Positions 1 to 12,018 of a DNA stretch of 55,509 nucleotides are shown one piece after another. A model generated the notes under the pieces. It saw only the letters and a program-made list of their open reading frames with translations. It searched no databases and had not been told where the DNA came from. Source of the DNA: Acidobacteria bacterium UBA7540 (GTDB lineage: Bacteria > Acidobacteriota > Terriglobia > UBA7540); contig DLMI01000178.1 of assembly GCA_002478145.1 (NCBI GenBank), positions 10,881-66,389 of the forward strand, in the 5' to 3' direction. The first letter of the stretch is position 1; each line of letters opens with the position of its first letter. Both the position numbers and the translations under genes were made by a program.

Positions 1-2
1 TG

Positions 3-3179
<3,177 letters not shown>

Positions 3180-3687
3180 CCGAACGTGCGTGTTTTCAGG
3201 GGTAGCGCGGACCTCAAGAGTGGAAGCGAGGTCCGCGCTCGCCGCTGGTTGGACTCGGGGAGGCTGAACTGAAACAGCCCTCTCCCTTGGGGAGAGGGTG
3301 GGCCGCGATCCCGATGCACTTCATCGGGACGCGGGCCGGGTGAGGGGTCACTTCGGATTAACCCACGCTGTGTTTTCGGTATCAGCTTTCTCCCAGGCGA
3401 GGCGAGAGGGTGGACTTCTGTCCGGTCGCATACATCCCGACAAAAACCTTCGGGACGTATGCGCCACCCGCGCGCTCCAGGAAGAAACCTGCTTGCCTGG
3501 TGGCAGACATGCTAAACCCTGAGCGGGAGTGCTGTCATGCTGAGCGCAAAAGACAACTGCAGACCCGCCGCGGCGGGTTCGCCCGCCCGAAAGCACGGCG
3601 GGCTCAGGATGACAGACGACCCCAACTTCGGAATCCGGGTTAAGCCCCAGCTTGTTTGCGCCACGGGCGCCATCCCCAGGAATCTTC
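3180..3687. repeat. Gene-free 508 bp with three palindromic repeats
   Basis: No gene is supported here. Seen: (a) GTAG at 3203 followed by a perfect 12-bp stem (3204-3215 with 3228-3239), which could also end rpoC transcription although no T-run follows; (b) 3278-3347, opening ccctctccc/ggggagaggg as a hairpin, with a second stem tcccgatg/catcggga inside and closing ccgggtgagggg, and a sister copy at 26995-27066; (c) about 3537-3613, bounded by tgtcatgctgagc and gctcaggatgaca, an inverted pair. Both flanking genes point into this region, so it lies between two 3' ends. Confidence 0.7.
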
Positions 3688-5043
3688 TCAGTCTTTGATC
3701 GCCTGGTAGGCCAGCCGTATGACTTTTGCGTCAAGATTCAGTCCCCCAGTAGGATGAAGCTGCGCCATAAAGACGGCAATCATGTCTTCCTTTGGGTCGA
3801 TAACGAACGCAGTATAAAAGAAACCACCCCAATAATAGGAACCGATGGAACCAAGTTCCGTCAGATACCTGGCATCGCTATTCACCCCGAAGCCAAGGCC
3901 GTAACCCATGTCCTCCAGCTTCCCCTGAACGTGGTCTTGGGTCATTAATTCGACGGATTTGCGGCTCAAGAGGCGCACACCGTTGAGCTCGCCCTTGTTC
4001 AGCATCATTTGGCAGAACCGATAGTAATCTTCCGCCGTTGAGCAAAGACCGGCACCTCCGGAGAAATAGGTGCGCGGCCCGCGGTAGGGATAATCGGAAG
4101 AGTAGGCGGACTCGCCTTCCTTCTCAACCATTTTCTCTGGAAAAAGCTGAAGCCCCTTTTCCGGATAATAGGTGTAGGCTGCTGCCAGCCGGGAAACCTT
4201 ATCGTCCGGCAGGAAGAAGTAGGAATCGCTCATCCCCAGGGGCTTGAAGATCCGTTCCTCGTAGAACCGGTCGAGGGGCATCCCGGAAACCTTTTCGACA
4301 AGGTAACCCAGCACATCATCCGACAAACTGTATTCCCAGGCGTCACCGGGCTGAAACAGCAGGGGAAGAGATGCCAGCTTCTTCACCGAATCGCCTGTGG
4401 ACCCTTCCTGCTGAAGGAGCCCGGTGCCGATACCCGCTTCGCGGTATGTTTTTGCCAGCCGGGCATTCCAGGGATAAGTGAGTCCAGCTGTATGAGTAAG
4501 TAAGTGGAGGATGGTGATGGGGCGCTTGGCATTGACCAGGGCACCCGGGGGAGAAGTTTTGTCCTGGGGATAGGGCGGGTCCAGGACTTTCATATCTTTG
4601 AATTCCGGGATGAAGTCGGAGACGGGCTCATTCAGCATGAAGCGCCCTTCTTCGTAGAGCATCATGACCGCAACACTGGTGATAGGTTTGCTCATGGAAC
4701 AGATTCGAAAAATGTTGTCGGTGCGCATGGGCTTCTTTGCCTCTCGGTCTGCCATGCCAAACGCTTTGAAATAGGCAATCTTGCCGTGCCGGGCGACGAG
4801 GGTGACAGCACCAGCGATACGTCCATCGTTGATACTCCTCTCGACCGTGGTGGCGATGCGTTCCAGGCGTTCCGACGAAAGACCAACATCCTTGGGGGAA
4901 GCGACGGTGTCAGGGATATTGGAAGAAGGTGATGAGGTTGTTAGGGCGATGGTTGGGCTCAAGCGCGTCTGAGAAGGGACGATGACAAGCCAAGATAATG
5001 CCAACACCATGAAGACCGAGAACCCACGCCAGAGTTTTCTCAT
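3688..5043 (-). CDS. Secreted serine hydrolase, beta-lactamase/class C esterase fold
   Basis: Beta-lactamase-family (PF00144) hydrolase of the kind that includes EstB-type esterases and D-aminopeptidases; the substrate cannot be told. The catalytic SxxK motif is present as SMSK (about residue 108, context ICSMSKPITS), with a downstream YSLS in the position of the family tyrosine motif. The start at 5043 is chosen because GGAG lies at the right distance upstream and the protein then opens with a basic start and a hydrophobic signal segment (MRKLWRGFSVFMVLALSWLV). A longer frame runs to 5136 but has no ribosome site. Length of about 450 residues fits the family. Monocistronic and convergent with rpoC. 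Confidence 0.85.
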   Translation of the reverse strand: MRKLWRGFSVFMVLALSWLVIVPSQTRLSPTIALTTSSPSSNIPDTVASPKDVGLSSERLERIATTVERSINDGRIAGAVTLVARHGKIAYFKAFGMADREAKKPMRTDNIFRICSMSKPITSVAVMMLYEEGRFMLNEPVSDFIPEFKDMKVLDPPYPQDKTSPPGALVNAKRPITILHLLTHTAGLTYPWNARLAKTYREAGIGTGLLQQEGSTGDSVKKLASLPLLFQPGDAWEYSLSDDVLGYLVEKVSGMPLDRFYEERIFKPLGMSDSYFFLPDDKVSRLAAAYTYYPEKGLQLFPEKMVEKEGESAYSSDYPYRGPRTYFSGGAGLCSTAEDYYRFCQMMLNKGELNGVRLLSRKSVELMTQDHVQGKLEDMGYGLGFGVNSDARYLTELGSIGSYYWGGFFYTAFVIDPKEDMIAVFMAQLHPTGGLNLDAKVIRLAYQAIKD

Positions 5044-5559
5044 TTTGCCTGCTCCTCGTATGCTCATAAAAATCAAACAGCCTGAGATTCCGCCAGGATT
5101 TCGATTTTGGGATCCTGCGTAGGTGTGAGTGTACACCCCACAAGCTCGTTTTGGAATGTCCCCTCTCGCTGGACGTCATTCCCCTCCGCGCGGCCCGTGA
5201 GCGGGCTGGTCGCGTTCAAGCCCGCATAAATGCAGAAGTGGACGGCTTGACGGGTTACATTTCTAAATGGCTTGACGGCCCCTCACCAGCAATATTTAAC
5301 ATGACTCGATGCGCGGCGTATTATCACGGGCCTTCTTTTGGTATAATGGAGGGACAGTGGAAGGGCGATCCGTTTCGGGTGACACCAGCACGGCCACGCG
5401 TGAACATGGACGTTGGTCTGCCTGTGCTCCGCACTGCAAGGCCGACCAAAGCTCCGCATTCCTGGCACTCGACTGCGAAACCCTGTGCCCAGGCTTAGGT
5501 AATCGAGAAGACTTGGGAGCTATCTTACGTTTCAATTGGGGGATATTTCAAGGAATCTT
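5044..5559. other. Intergenic leader upstream of korA
   Basis: Divergent spacer between the serine hydrolase and korA. Overlapping frames here have no recognisable protein. A TATAAT hexamer at 5342-5347 could be a -10 box for korA; the matching -35 region (around 5319, tattat) is poor. If used, it gives a GC-rich untranslated leader of about 205 bases. No known riboswitch class was recognised in it by eye. Confidence 0.35.
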
Positions 5560-7404
5560 ATGGCAACCACTCATGTTGAGTTGAAAGAAAGTGAATTGCC
5601 TGCCGAGCAGAGAAGGGTTGTAAACGATCTCAGCATTCAGGTCGCAACCGTAAACGGGTCAGGCAGCCAAACGGCAAACAGTGTCCTTTTGAGGGCCATT
5701 TTCCAGATGGGGATTCCCGCCGCTGGCAAGAACCTGTTCCCGTCGAACATCGCCGGCCTGCCCACCTGGTTCACGATTCGCGCTTCCAAGGAGGGGTACA
5801 TCGCCCGCCGGAAAGACAGCGAGTTCTTGGTGGCGATGAACCCTGAGAGCGCCGAAGAAGATGTATTTGCCCTGAAGCCGGGCGCCGCCTGTGTTTACGA
5901 TGAGCGCTTAAACCTGAGACGGCTTCGCGATGATGTGGTGTTTTATCCGGTGCCTTTTGACCAGCTCGTGGCGCCCGTCTGCCCCGATGCCAGGTTGCGC
6001 AAGTTAGTCCGAAACATGGTTTACGACGGCGTGCTCGCCAGGCTGCTGGGTATCGAAATGGAAGAGATCCAGATCGCCCTGCGCAAGCAGTTCAAGAAAA
6101 AGGCCAAGGCGGTGGACCTGAACTTCAATGCAGCTCAGGCCGGCTACGACTACGCCACGAGGACTTTCCAGAAGCAAGATCCCTACTATCTCGAGCGCAT
6201 GGACGCGACCCGCGGGAAAATTGCTATTGACGGCAACTCGGCGTGCGCGCTTGGGGCGATGTTCGCCGGGGTCACCGTGGTGACCTGGTACCCCATCACT
6301 CCTTCTTCGTCAGTCTGTGAAACGTTGATCGAGTACATGAGGCGGTACCGGGTGGACAAGGAAACCGGGAAGGCCACGTTCGCCATCGTCCAGGCAGAGG
6401 ACGAATTGGCAGCCATCGGAATGGTGATGGGCGCCGGCTGGGCGGGGGCGCGGGCCATGACGGCTACCTCCGGGCCCGGCATTTCTCTCATGGCAGAGTT
6501 CACGGGCTTCGGCTATTACGCAGAAATTCCCGCCGTCATATTCGACATCCAGCGGGTCGGACCCTCGACGGGTCTGCCGACGCGGACGGCGCAGGGTGAC
6601 ATGCTGAAGAATGCCGTCCTCTCCCACGGTGACACGAAGCACATCATGTTGATTCCTTGCTCTGTCGAGGAGTGCTTCACGTTTTCGATCGAGGCGTTCG
6701 ACTTGGCGGAAGAGTTCCAGACTCCGGTTTTCGTCATGAGCGACCTTGACCTCGGGATGAATAGCTGGATGGCCGATCCCTTCTCGTACCCTGAGAAGCC
6801 CATGGTGCGCGGCAAGGTGCTCAGCGCCGAAGATGTCCGTCGCCTTGGCGGGTTCGCTCGTTACAAGGACGTGGATGGCGACGGAATCGGATACCGCACC
6901 CTACCCGGCACGCCCGAACCTCTGGCCGGTTACTTCACGCGTGGGAGCGGCCACAACGAGAAGGCCATCTACAGCGAACGACCGAACGATTACGTTAACA
7001 ACATGGACCGCTTGGTTCGGAAGTTCGAGACCGCCCGCGCGAAGCTCCCCAAGCCGGTGATCCAGGAAAATGGCAGGCGTGAGGTGGGCATCATCGCTTA
7101 TGGCACAAGCCACTGGGCGGTGCTGGAAGCCCTCGATCAACTAAAAAAAGAGCAAGATATTGAGGCTAGCTATTGCCGCCTGCGTGCTTACCCGTTCGCC
7201 CTGGAAGTCCGCGACTTCATCCGCCGGTACGACCGAGTTTATGTCGTGGACCAGAACCGCGACGCCCAGATGCTGGGCCTCTTGCGGCTGGAACTGGAAG
7301 CAGAAGACATCAAGAAATTGCGCAGCGTGCGGCATTACGACGGCTTGCCCATTGACGCGCGCAGCATCACGGACGAGATTGTTTCCCAGGAGGCACAGAA
7401 CTGA
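5560..7404 (+). CDS. korA: 2-oxoacid:ferredoxin oxidoreductase, fused gamma-alpha subunit
   Basis: Subunit of a KorAB-type 2-oxoglutarate:ferredoxin oxidoreductase, which decarboxylates a 2-oxoacid to its acyl-CoA while reducing ferredoxin, or carboxylates in reverse. About the first 190 residues are the gamma domain (PF01558 type: gsgSQTANSVLLRAIFQMGI). The alpha subunit's pyrimidine-binding domain starts near residue 215 with the typical WYPITPSSS (about residue 242), then EDELAAIGM and ATSGPGISLM. The fused gamma-alpha layout is usual for the two-subunit KorAB. ATG 5560 is preferred over an in-frame TTG at 5536 because AAGGA lies six bases upstream. korB begins one base after the stop. No ferredoxin or delta-subunit gene is nearby, so the electron acceptor is encoded elsewhere. 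Oxoglutarate is the likeliest substrate but other 2-oxoacids are possible. Confidence 0.93.
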   Translation: MATTHVELKESELPAEQRRVVNDLSIQVATVNGSGSQTANSVLLRAIFQMGIPAAGKNLFPSNIAGLPTWFTIRASKEGYIARRKDSEFLVAMNPESAEEDVFALKPGAACVYDERLNLRRLRDDVVFYPVPFDQLVAPVCPDARLRKLVRNMVYDGVLARLLGIEMEEIQIALRKQFKKKAKAVDLNFNAAQAGYDYATRTFQKQDPYYLERMDATRGKIAIDGNSACALGAMFAGVTVVTWYPITPSSSVCETLIEYMRRYRVDKETGKATFAIVQAEDELAAIGMVMGAGWAGARAMTATSGPGISLMAEFTGFGYYAEIPAVIFDIQRVGPSTGLPTRTAQGDMLKNAVLSHGDTKHIMLIPCSVEECFTFSIEAFDLAEEFQTPVFVMSDLDLGMNSWMADPFSYPEKPMVRGKVLSAEDVRRLGGFARYKDVDGDGIGYRTLPGTPEPLAGYFTRGSGHNEKAIYSERPNDYVNNMDRLVRKFETARAKLPKPVIQENGRREVGIIAYGTSHWAVLEALDQLKKEQDIEASYCRLRAYPFALEVRDFIRRYDRVYVVDQNRDAQMLGLLRLELEAEDIKKLRSVRHYDGLPIDARSITDEIVSQEAQN

Positions 7405-7405
7405 C

Positions 7406-8455
7406 ATGGCAACTGCAACCGTTCCTCCGGCATCGCCGGCCAAAGTTAACCGCCTCGGCCTTGAGATGGCCAACTACAAGGGCAACAAGAGCACCCTCTG
7501 CGCCGGGTGCGGTCATAACGCTATCTCCGAGCGCATCATCGAGGCCTGCTACGAAATGGGCGTTGAACCGCATCGTGTGGCCAAGCTTTCGGGCATCGGC
7601 TGCTCCTCGAAGAGCCCGGCCTATTTTCTGCGCACCGCTTATGGTGTGAATTCACTCCATGGGCGCATGCCCTCAATTGCCACGGGCGCCATGCTGGCGA
7701 ACCGGAATTTGATTGCCCTGGGCGTAAGCGGCGACGGCGACACAGCCTCCATCGGGATCGGCCAGTTCGTGCACCTGATGCGCCGGAACATGCCTCTGAT
7801 CTACATCATCGAGGACAATGGCGTTTATGGGTTGACCAAGGGTCAGTTCTCCGCTACGGCCGACATCGGTTCCAAGCTCAAGACGGGTGTGGTGAACGAC
7901 CTGCCGCCCATCGACACTTGTGCGCTCGCCATCCAGCTCGGCGCCACCTATGTGGGGCGTTCATTCTCGGGCGACAAGAGGCAGTTGTCAGCCTTGCTGA
8001 AAGGCGCACTTGCCCACCACGGAACTTGCATGTTGGACGTGATCTCGCCCTGTGTGACCTTTAACGATCACGAGGGATCAACGAAGAGTTACAGCTATGT
8101 GAAAGACCATGACGAGCCTTTGGCCGACGTGAGCTTCGTCCCCTACTTCGAAGATATCTCGGTGGATTACGACCCGGGCTCAACCATGGACATCGCCATG
8201 CACGACGGCTCGCACATCCTGCTTCGCAAACTCGAGGAATCTTACGATCCCACCAATAAGATAGAGGCCCTTCGCTTGCTGACAGAATCCCACGACAAGG
8301 GTGAGATCATCACCGGCCTCTTCTACGTGAACACCAAGCAGGAGAATTTCCTCACCCTGCTGAATGTTGTCGACGAGCCGCTGGCAACTTTGCCTGAGTC
8401 CAAAGTGCGGCCGCCCAAAGAGGTCCTCGAGCAGGTCATGCAGGCGCTGATGTAA
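7406..8455 (+). CDS. korB: 2-oxoacid:ferredoxin oxidoreductase beta subunit
   Basis: Thiamine-diphosphate-binding subunit that partners the preceding gene. The sequence shows CAGCGHNAI (cysteines at about residues 31 and 34), the ThDP/magnesium motif GDGDTASIGIGQF near residue 108, and EDNGVYGLTKGQ, all diagnostic of the beta subunit. The 349-residue length is normal for KorB with a modest C-terminal extension. ATG 7406 follows the korA stop directly, with AGGAGG at 7388-7393 inside korA, so translation is coupled. A longer upstream frame overlapping korA is not used. The subunit lacks an N-terminal ferredoxin domain. Confidence 0.93.
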   Translation: MATATVPPASPAKVNRLGLEMANYKGNKSTLCAGCGHNAISERIIEACYEMGVEPHRVAKLSGIGCSSKSPAYFLRTAYGVNSLHGRMPSIATGAMLANRNLIALGVSGDGDTASIGIGQFVHLMRRNMPLIYIIEDNGVYGLTKGQFSATADIGSKLKTGVVNDLPPIDTCALAIQLGATYVGRSFSGDKRQLSALLKGALAHHGTCMLDVISPCVTFNDHEGSTKSYSYVKDHDEPLADVSFVPYFEDISVDYDPGSTMDIAMHDGSHILLRKLEESYDPTNKIEALRLLTESHDKGEIITGLFYVNTKQENFLTLLNVVDEPLATLPESKVRPPKEVLEQVMQALM

Positions 8456-8540
8456 TTGGTTTTTGCGTCCTGACCGTGCTTGGCCTCAAACTGCACCTTT
8501 GTGAAGGGGAAAGGAACCCGTGCCGAGTGCGTGTGCGTGG

Positions 8541-8924
8541 TTACTTGTCTTCTTTCTCCACCGGGTAACCGGCACCGGTCCATCCCCGCCAACCACCGTC
8601 CACGGAAACCACGCGCTTGTAACCCATCTTTTGAAGATTGTCGGCGACCAGCGCGGAGCGATAACCACCACCGCAATATAGGAGAATCTCCGCCTCCCGG
8701 TTCGGGAACTTTTCTTCAATGTCGCGCTCGATGATTCCCCTGGAAAGGTGTTTCGCCCCGGGGATGCGCCCGGCAGCCCATTCGTGATCCTCGCGGACGT
8801 CGATGAGGTGGAATTCTTCCTTCGCATCCAGCCTTTTCTTCAACTCTGGGATAGTGGTCTCGCGGACGCGCTGTTTCGCGTCCCGGACGAGTGCCAGAAA
8901 TGCGGGGGAATGCTGTTTTTCCAT
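8541..8924 (-). CDS. Rhodanese-domain sulfurtransferase
   Basis: Single-domain rhodanese of 127 residues. The active-site loop is CGGGYRS (cysteine near residue 84), with the family landmarks LIDVREDHEWAAGRIPGA and GWRGW around it. It probably carries a persulfide on the cysteine and moves sulfur to an unknown acceptor, or detoxifies thiosulfate or cyanide; the small loop does not define the substrate. No signal peptide is seen, so it should be cytoplasmic. AGAGGG lies a short distance upstream of the ATG. The gene is convergent with korB and lies 15 bases downstream of the PD40 gene on the same strand, so the two may be co-transcribed. Confidence 0.9.
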   Translation of the reverse strand: MEKQHSPAFLALVRDAKQRVRETTIPELKKRLDAKEEFHLIDVREDHEWAAGRIPGAKHLSRGIIERDIEEKFPNREAEILLYCGGGYRSALVADNLQKMGYKRVVSVDGGWRGWTGAGYPVEKEDK

Positions 8925-8939
8925 GGAATAGCCCTCTTG

Positions 8940-10124
8940 TTATTCTACCCAATCCGCCAGGAAAATATTAACCTCATGCGGCTGCCTGGCGTTGCGGTTG
9001 GATGCGAAAACGAACCGCCTACCGTCAGGAGAGAACTGCGGGAAGGCATTGAAGCCGCCGGTGAAGGTAATGCTTTCGAGCTTCGAGCCGTCGCGATTCA
9101 CCGCATAGAGTTCAAACTCGCTTGTGCCGGGATGTTGGTAATTTGAAGCGAAGATGATGCGCTGGCTGCCAGGGAAAAAGAAAGGCGCAAAGCTGGCGCC
9201 GCCGAGGCCGGTAATTTGCCGCTGCTCAGAGCCATCGGCGCGCATCACGTAAAGGTCCATCTGCATTGGCTCGACCAGGTCTTCAGCCAGGAGTGACTTG
9301 TAACGAGCCACTTCATCCGCAGCCGTTGGATAGTGCGCGCGGTAGACGATCCATCCCCCATCTGGCGAAAAGAAAGGCCCGCCGTCATAACCCAGTCGGT
9401 GAGTTAAACGCTTTATCCCGCTGCCATCAGGGTTCATGGTATAGATTTCGAGGTCGCCATCCCGCGACGAGGTGAAGACGATCTTCTTTCCATCCGCAGA
9501 AAGCGTGGCTTCGGCGTTGTAGCCCGGCCCTTTGGTGAGCTGTTTCACAATCTTACCGCTGTCCGTAGCATAGAAAATCTTGAAGGCTGAATAAACCCCC
9601 CAAACGTAGCCTTGGGAATAATCGGGACGCGGTGGGCACTCCGGGGTCGAGAGGTGAGTCGACGAGTAGAGGATATGCTTCCCGTCGGGATAGAAGTAGC
9701 TACAAGTGGTTTTGCCCTGACCGGTTGAAACAAGGTGCTGGTCCGAGCCGTCGGCATTCATGATGAAGATCTGGTCGCACTTGTAGGGCTCGCGCGTGGT
9801 CTGGAATATCAGGCGTTTGCCGTCATAACTGAAGTACGCTTCCGCGTTCTGCCCACCGAAAGTAAGTTGTTTGACGTGGCGGAGGTGCGTCTCCCGCGGG
9901 TCGCGCAGAGCGTCGTCCGGAGTGCCCTGGACGACCGGGCCGGTTCCGGAAAGCCCGGATTTCTGTTGGCCGCCAAGCTCCAACCCGAACACGACAATCA
10001 GCAGTAAACTTGCCAGGGCGACCCTCCATGCACTCGCGTGCTTGCGCAGGGCGAACAATTGTATTGGCTCCAGTCTTGTCACAGCTTCGTTCCTCGTTGG
10101 TTTGTTCCCGAGGTTCATCATCAT
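8940..10124 (-). CDS. PD40 (TolB-like) beta-propeller protein, exported
   Basis: A 394-residue protein with an N-terminal hydrophobic stretch (WRVALASLLLIVVFGLEL) and repeated PD40 units such as SYDGKRLIFQTTRE, SADGKKIVFTSSRDG and SPDGRRFVFASNRN, which build a TolB-like propeller. Such proteins sit in the periplasm or are anchored in the inner membrane and usually mediate protein contacts; no enzymatic residues are identifiable. The start has three consecutive ATG codons at 10116-10124 and no strong ribosome site. The preceding region is cysteine-poor and proline-rich, consistent with a secreted linker. Function is unknown beyond the fold. Confidence 0.85.
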   Translation of the reverse strand: MMMNLGNKPTRNEAVTRLEPIQLFALRKHASAWRVALASLLLIVVFGLELGGQQKSGLSGTGPVVQGTPDDALRDPRETHLRHVKQLTFGGQNAEAYFSYDGKRLIFQTTREPYKCDQIFIMNADGSDQHLVSTGQGKTTCSYFYPDGKHILYSSTHLSTPECPPRPDYSQGYVWGVYSAFKIFYATDSGKIVKQLTKGPGYNAEATLSADGKKIVFTSSRDGDLEIYTMNPDGSGIKRLTHRLGYDGGPFFSPDGGWIVYRAHYPTAADEVARYKSLLAEDLVEPMQMDLYVMRADGSEQRQITGLGGASFAPFFFPGSQRIIFASNYQHPGTSEFELYAVNRDGSKLESITFTGGFNAFPQFSPDGRRFVFASNRNARQPHEVNIFLADWVE

Positions 10125-10160
10125 CTATAGAGCGCACCCATAAATCGCACTCTGCGCCGC

Positions 10161-11345
10161 TCATTTCTTTGCGCATTCGAGCGTGAACTCAAACCCGTCG
10201 ATGCCCTCGCCGGCTGCCACGTCCGCCCGCTCGTCCTGCTTGGGACAACCGCGACGCTTGAGAGTCACAAAATTGCGGCCGGATATGAGTTCTAATGCCA
10301 CCGCGCCGTCACTGCCGGTTTCTCCCTTCACGTTGTCCACGACGGTCCCATTCGACCAGGTTGTCTCGAGGCCCACCCGATCCAATGGTCGCCCGGCGCT
10401 ATCGGTGATACAAAAAAGCACGGGTTTGTGGAGCACCTTTTGGTGCTCGTAGATTTCCGACGGGATCATGACCAGCTCCTGAGTTGCCGAAGCTTCAGAG
10501 GGCGTGAGCTGGACGTGCCGGAATACTGTCGTATCCTCCGTGGCGCCGTCGCGGCGCGCCGTAATCCAGTAAAGGCCGGGTGGAAGGCTGGCGAACGAAT
10601 ACCGGCCGTCTGGGTCGCTCGTCGTCTGGTCCATGAGGCGTTCGGCATGGTCGGTTAACGAAACTATGGCATCGCGAATTGGAAATGAATCCGGGGTGTT
10701 GACTGTGCCGGAGACTTGGCCACGCGACTCCGGGCCGGGGGGTTGAAGCTGAACTTCAATCGCGTCGCTCGAGACCTCGGCTTGCCAGACCGTTACCTTC
10801 AGGGTGCGTTGGATTTCTGCCGCGTTGGAATACTGGGCCTTGTAGGTGATCGATAGCCGGTACGTTCCCCAGATCGGTTTCTGCACCTCGGAAAGTGCGG
10901 GCGTCAGTCGAATCGTGGACCTCTCTTCGTAGTCCTCGCCGGGCGCCAACCTGACCAGCTTCGGCTTGGGGAGACCGACGCTCTCGAAGACCGCCCCTTG
11001 AGCGGGATTCGAGATGGCTGCCTGTCCCGCGCTTACCGGCTCGAGTTTGACCGTGAGCATCGAGCCGCCCGTCGGTTGTGGCCCTGTATCCTCTTCCAGC
11101 AGCCTCGGGGTTGGTAGCTTGCCCCGCGCGTGCCGGTAAAGCCAGACGGTTTCGCTGCCGGCATTGTGGACATGAAGAGTTACGCGTGCTGGGAACGGCG
11201 CCGCGATGTTCTGCTGCTCGACGGAGATGAGGAGCTTGAGAGATGTGTCACTTGCCGCTCCTTGACCCGGCAGAGCGAGAGGCACGAGTAACAGCAGCGT
11301 TTTGACAAAACTAGCTCTCGACGATCGAGATCTTCCCATTTCCAT
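10161..11345 (-). CDS. Secreted protein with carboxypeptidase-regulatory-like domain
   Basis: A 394-residue protein with a signal peptide (SFVKTLLLLVPLALPGQGAA). The N-terminal half looks like an immunoglobulin-type beta domain (PARVTLHVHNAGSETVWLY). The middle carries a CarboxypepD_reg-like module (GQVSGTVNTPDSFPIRDAIV, then DPDGRYSFASLPPGLYWI). The C-terminal part has a second transthyretin-like stretch with two cysteines that could pair. This layout is common in acidobacterial secreted proteins, often cell-surface or TonB-associated. It is co-directional with the PD40 gene 36 bases downstream. No enzyme motif is present, so no function is assigned. Confidence 0.7.
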   Translation of the reverse strand: MEMGRSRSSRASFVKTLLLLVPLALPGQGAASDTSLKLLISVEQQNIAAPFPARVTLHVHNAGSETVWLYRHARGKLPTPRLLEEDTGPQPTGGSMLTVKLEPVSAGQAAISNPAQGAVFESVGLPKPKLVRLAPGEDYEERSTIRLTPALSEVQKPIWGTYRLSITYKAQYSNAAEIQRTLKVTVWQAEVSSDAIEVQLQPPGPESRGQVSGTVNTPDSFPIRDAIVSLTDHAERLMDQTTSDPDGRYSFASLPPGLYWITARRDGATEDTTVFRHVQLTPSEASATQELVMIPSEIYEHQKVLHKPVLFCITDSAGRPLDRVGLETTWSNGTVVDNVKGETGSDGAVALELISGRNFVTLKRRGCPKQDERADVAAGEGIDGFEFTLECAKK

Positions 11346-11371
11346 TCAGGTAACGTTGGACCCTGCGATGA

Positions 11372-11935
11372 CTAGAGGGAAAACAAATCCCCAGCAGGAA
11401 TCTCCCATCCCGGAAGCAGCGGAGACTGCAGAATCTCTTCTCCAGCGAAGGCGCCTTTCAGTTCATACCCACTGCCCGCCAAGGTATAGATTTCGACGCT
11501 TTCGGCAATGGGATCGACAACCCAATACTCAGTTACACCGTGTAGCGCATATTGCTCCAGCTTCGTGACACGATCGTACGACTGCCGGTAGGGTGATAGA
11601 ACCTCTACCACCAAGTCTGGAGCGCCTAGCACATACTCAGGACCTATGATGCCAAGTCTCCCTGCGGACACAAACAGCAAATCCGGCTGGAGGGCGGTCT
11701 TTTCGCCAAAGACAACGTCGAAGGGTGCGATGTAAACTCTGCCCAGATTCTTGGTCTTGACATGATTGGAAATGCTAAGAAACAGGTTGCCCAAAACACG
11801 CTGGTGCTTCTCACTTGGGGATGGGGTCACAGACACTTCTCCGTCGATCAGCTCATACCGCTTGCCATCATCCGGCATGAGGCGCAGTTCAGGGTAAGTC
11901 AGGCGGGGCTGAACAGCTTTCATAGCATCAATCAT
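11372..11935 (-). CDS. Uma2-family (DUF820) PD-(D/E)XK-like protein
   Basis: About 187 residues with the Uma2 signature: RLTYPELRLMPDDGKRYELI at the start, PSEKHQRVLGNL, QPDLLFV as the nuclease-like acidic motif, GAPDLVVEVLSP, then YWVVDP near the end. The family has a restriction-endonuclease-like fold, is abundant in cyanobacteria and acidobacteria, and its biological role is unsettled. ATG 11935 is taken as the start; a GTG at 11947 is also in frame and neither has a clear ribosome site. It lies 27 bases from the carboxypeptidase-like gene, same strand. Confidence 0.88.
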   Translation of the reverse strand: MIDAMKAVQPRLTYPELRLMPDDGKRYELIDGEVSVTPSPSEKHQRVLGNLFLSISNHVKTKNLGRVYIAPFDVVFGEKTALQPDLLFVSAGRLGIIGPEYVLGAPDLVVEVLSPYRQSYDRVTKLEQYALHGVTEYWVVDPIAESVEIYTLAGSGYELKGAFAGEEILQSPLLPGWEIPAGDLFSL

Positions 11936-12018
11936 ACCACGAGACACTGGCGCTCATTCACGAGACTCCACCCCAACCGCGCCACGCACCGCAACTACGG
12001 GAGCGGTAAGGGTTCGGC

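Noticed and set aside
3204..3239. Intrinsic terminator of rpoC
   Set aside because: The 12-bp stem is perfect but there is no T-run after it, and the same GTAG-headed design recurs away from gene ends, so it is listed as a repeat.
3348..3948. Small frames between rpoC and the serine hydrolase
   Set aside because: They read through palindromic repeats or antisense to the hydrolase.
5151..5584. Small frames upstream of korA
   Set aside because: Overlapping frames on both strands, no ribosome site, no recognisable protein.
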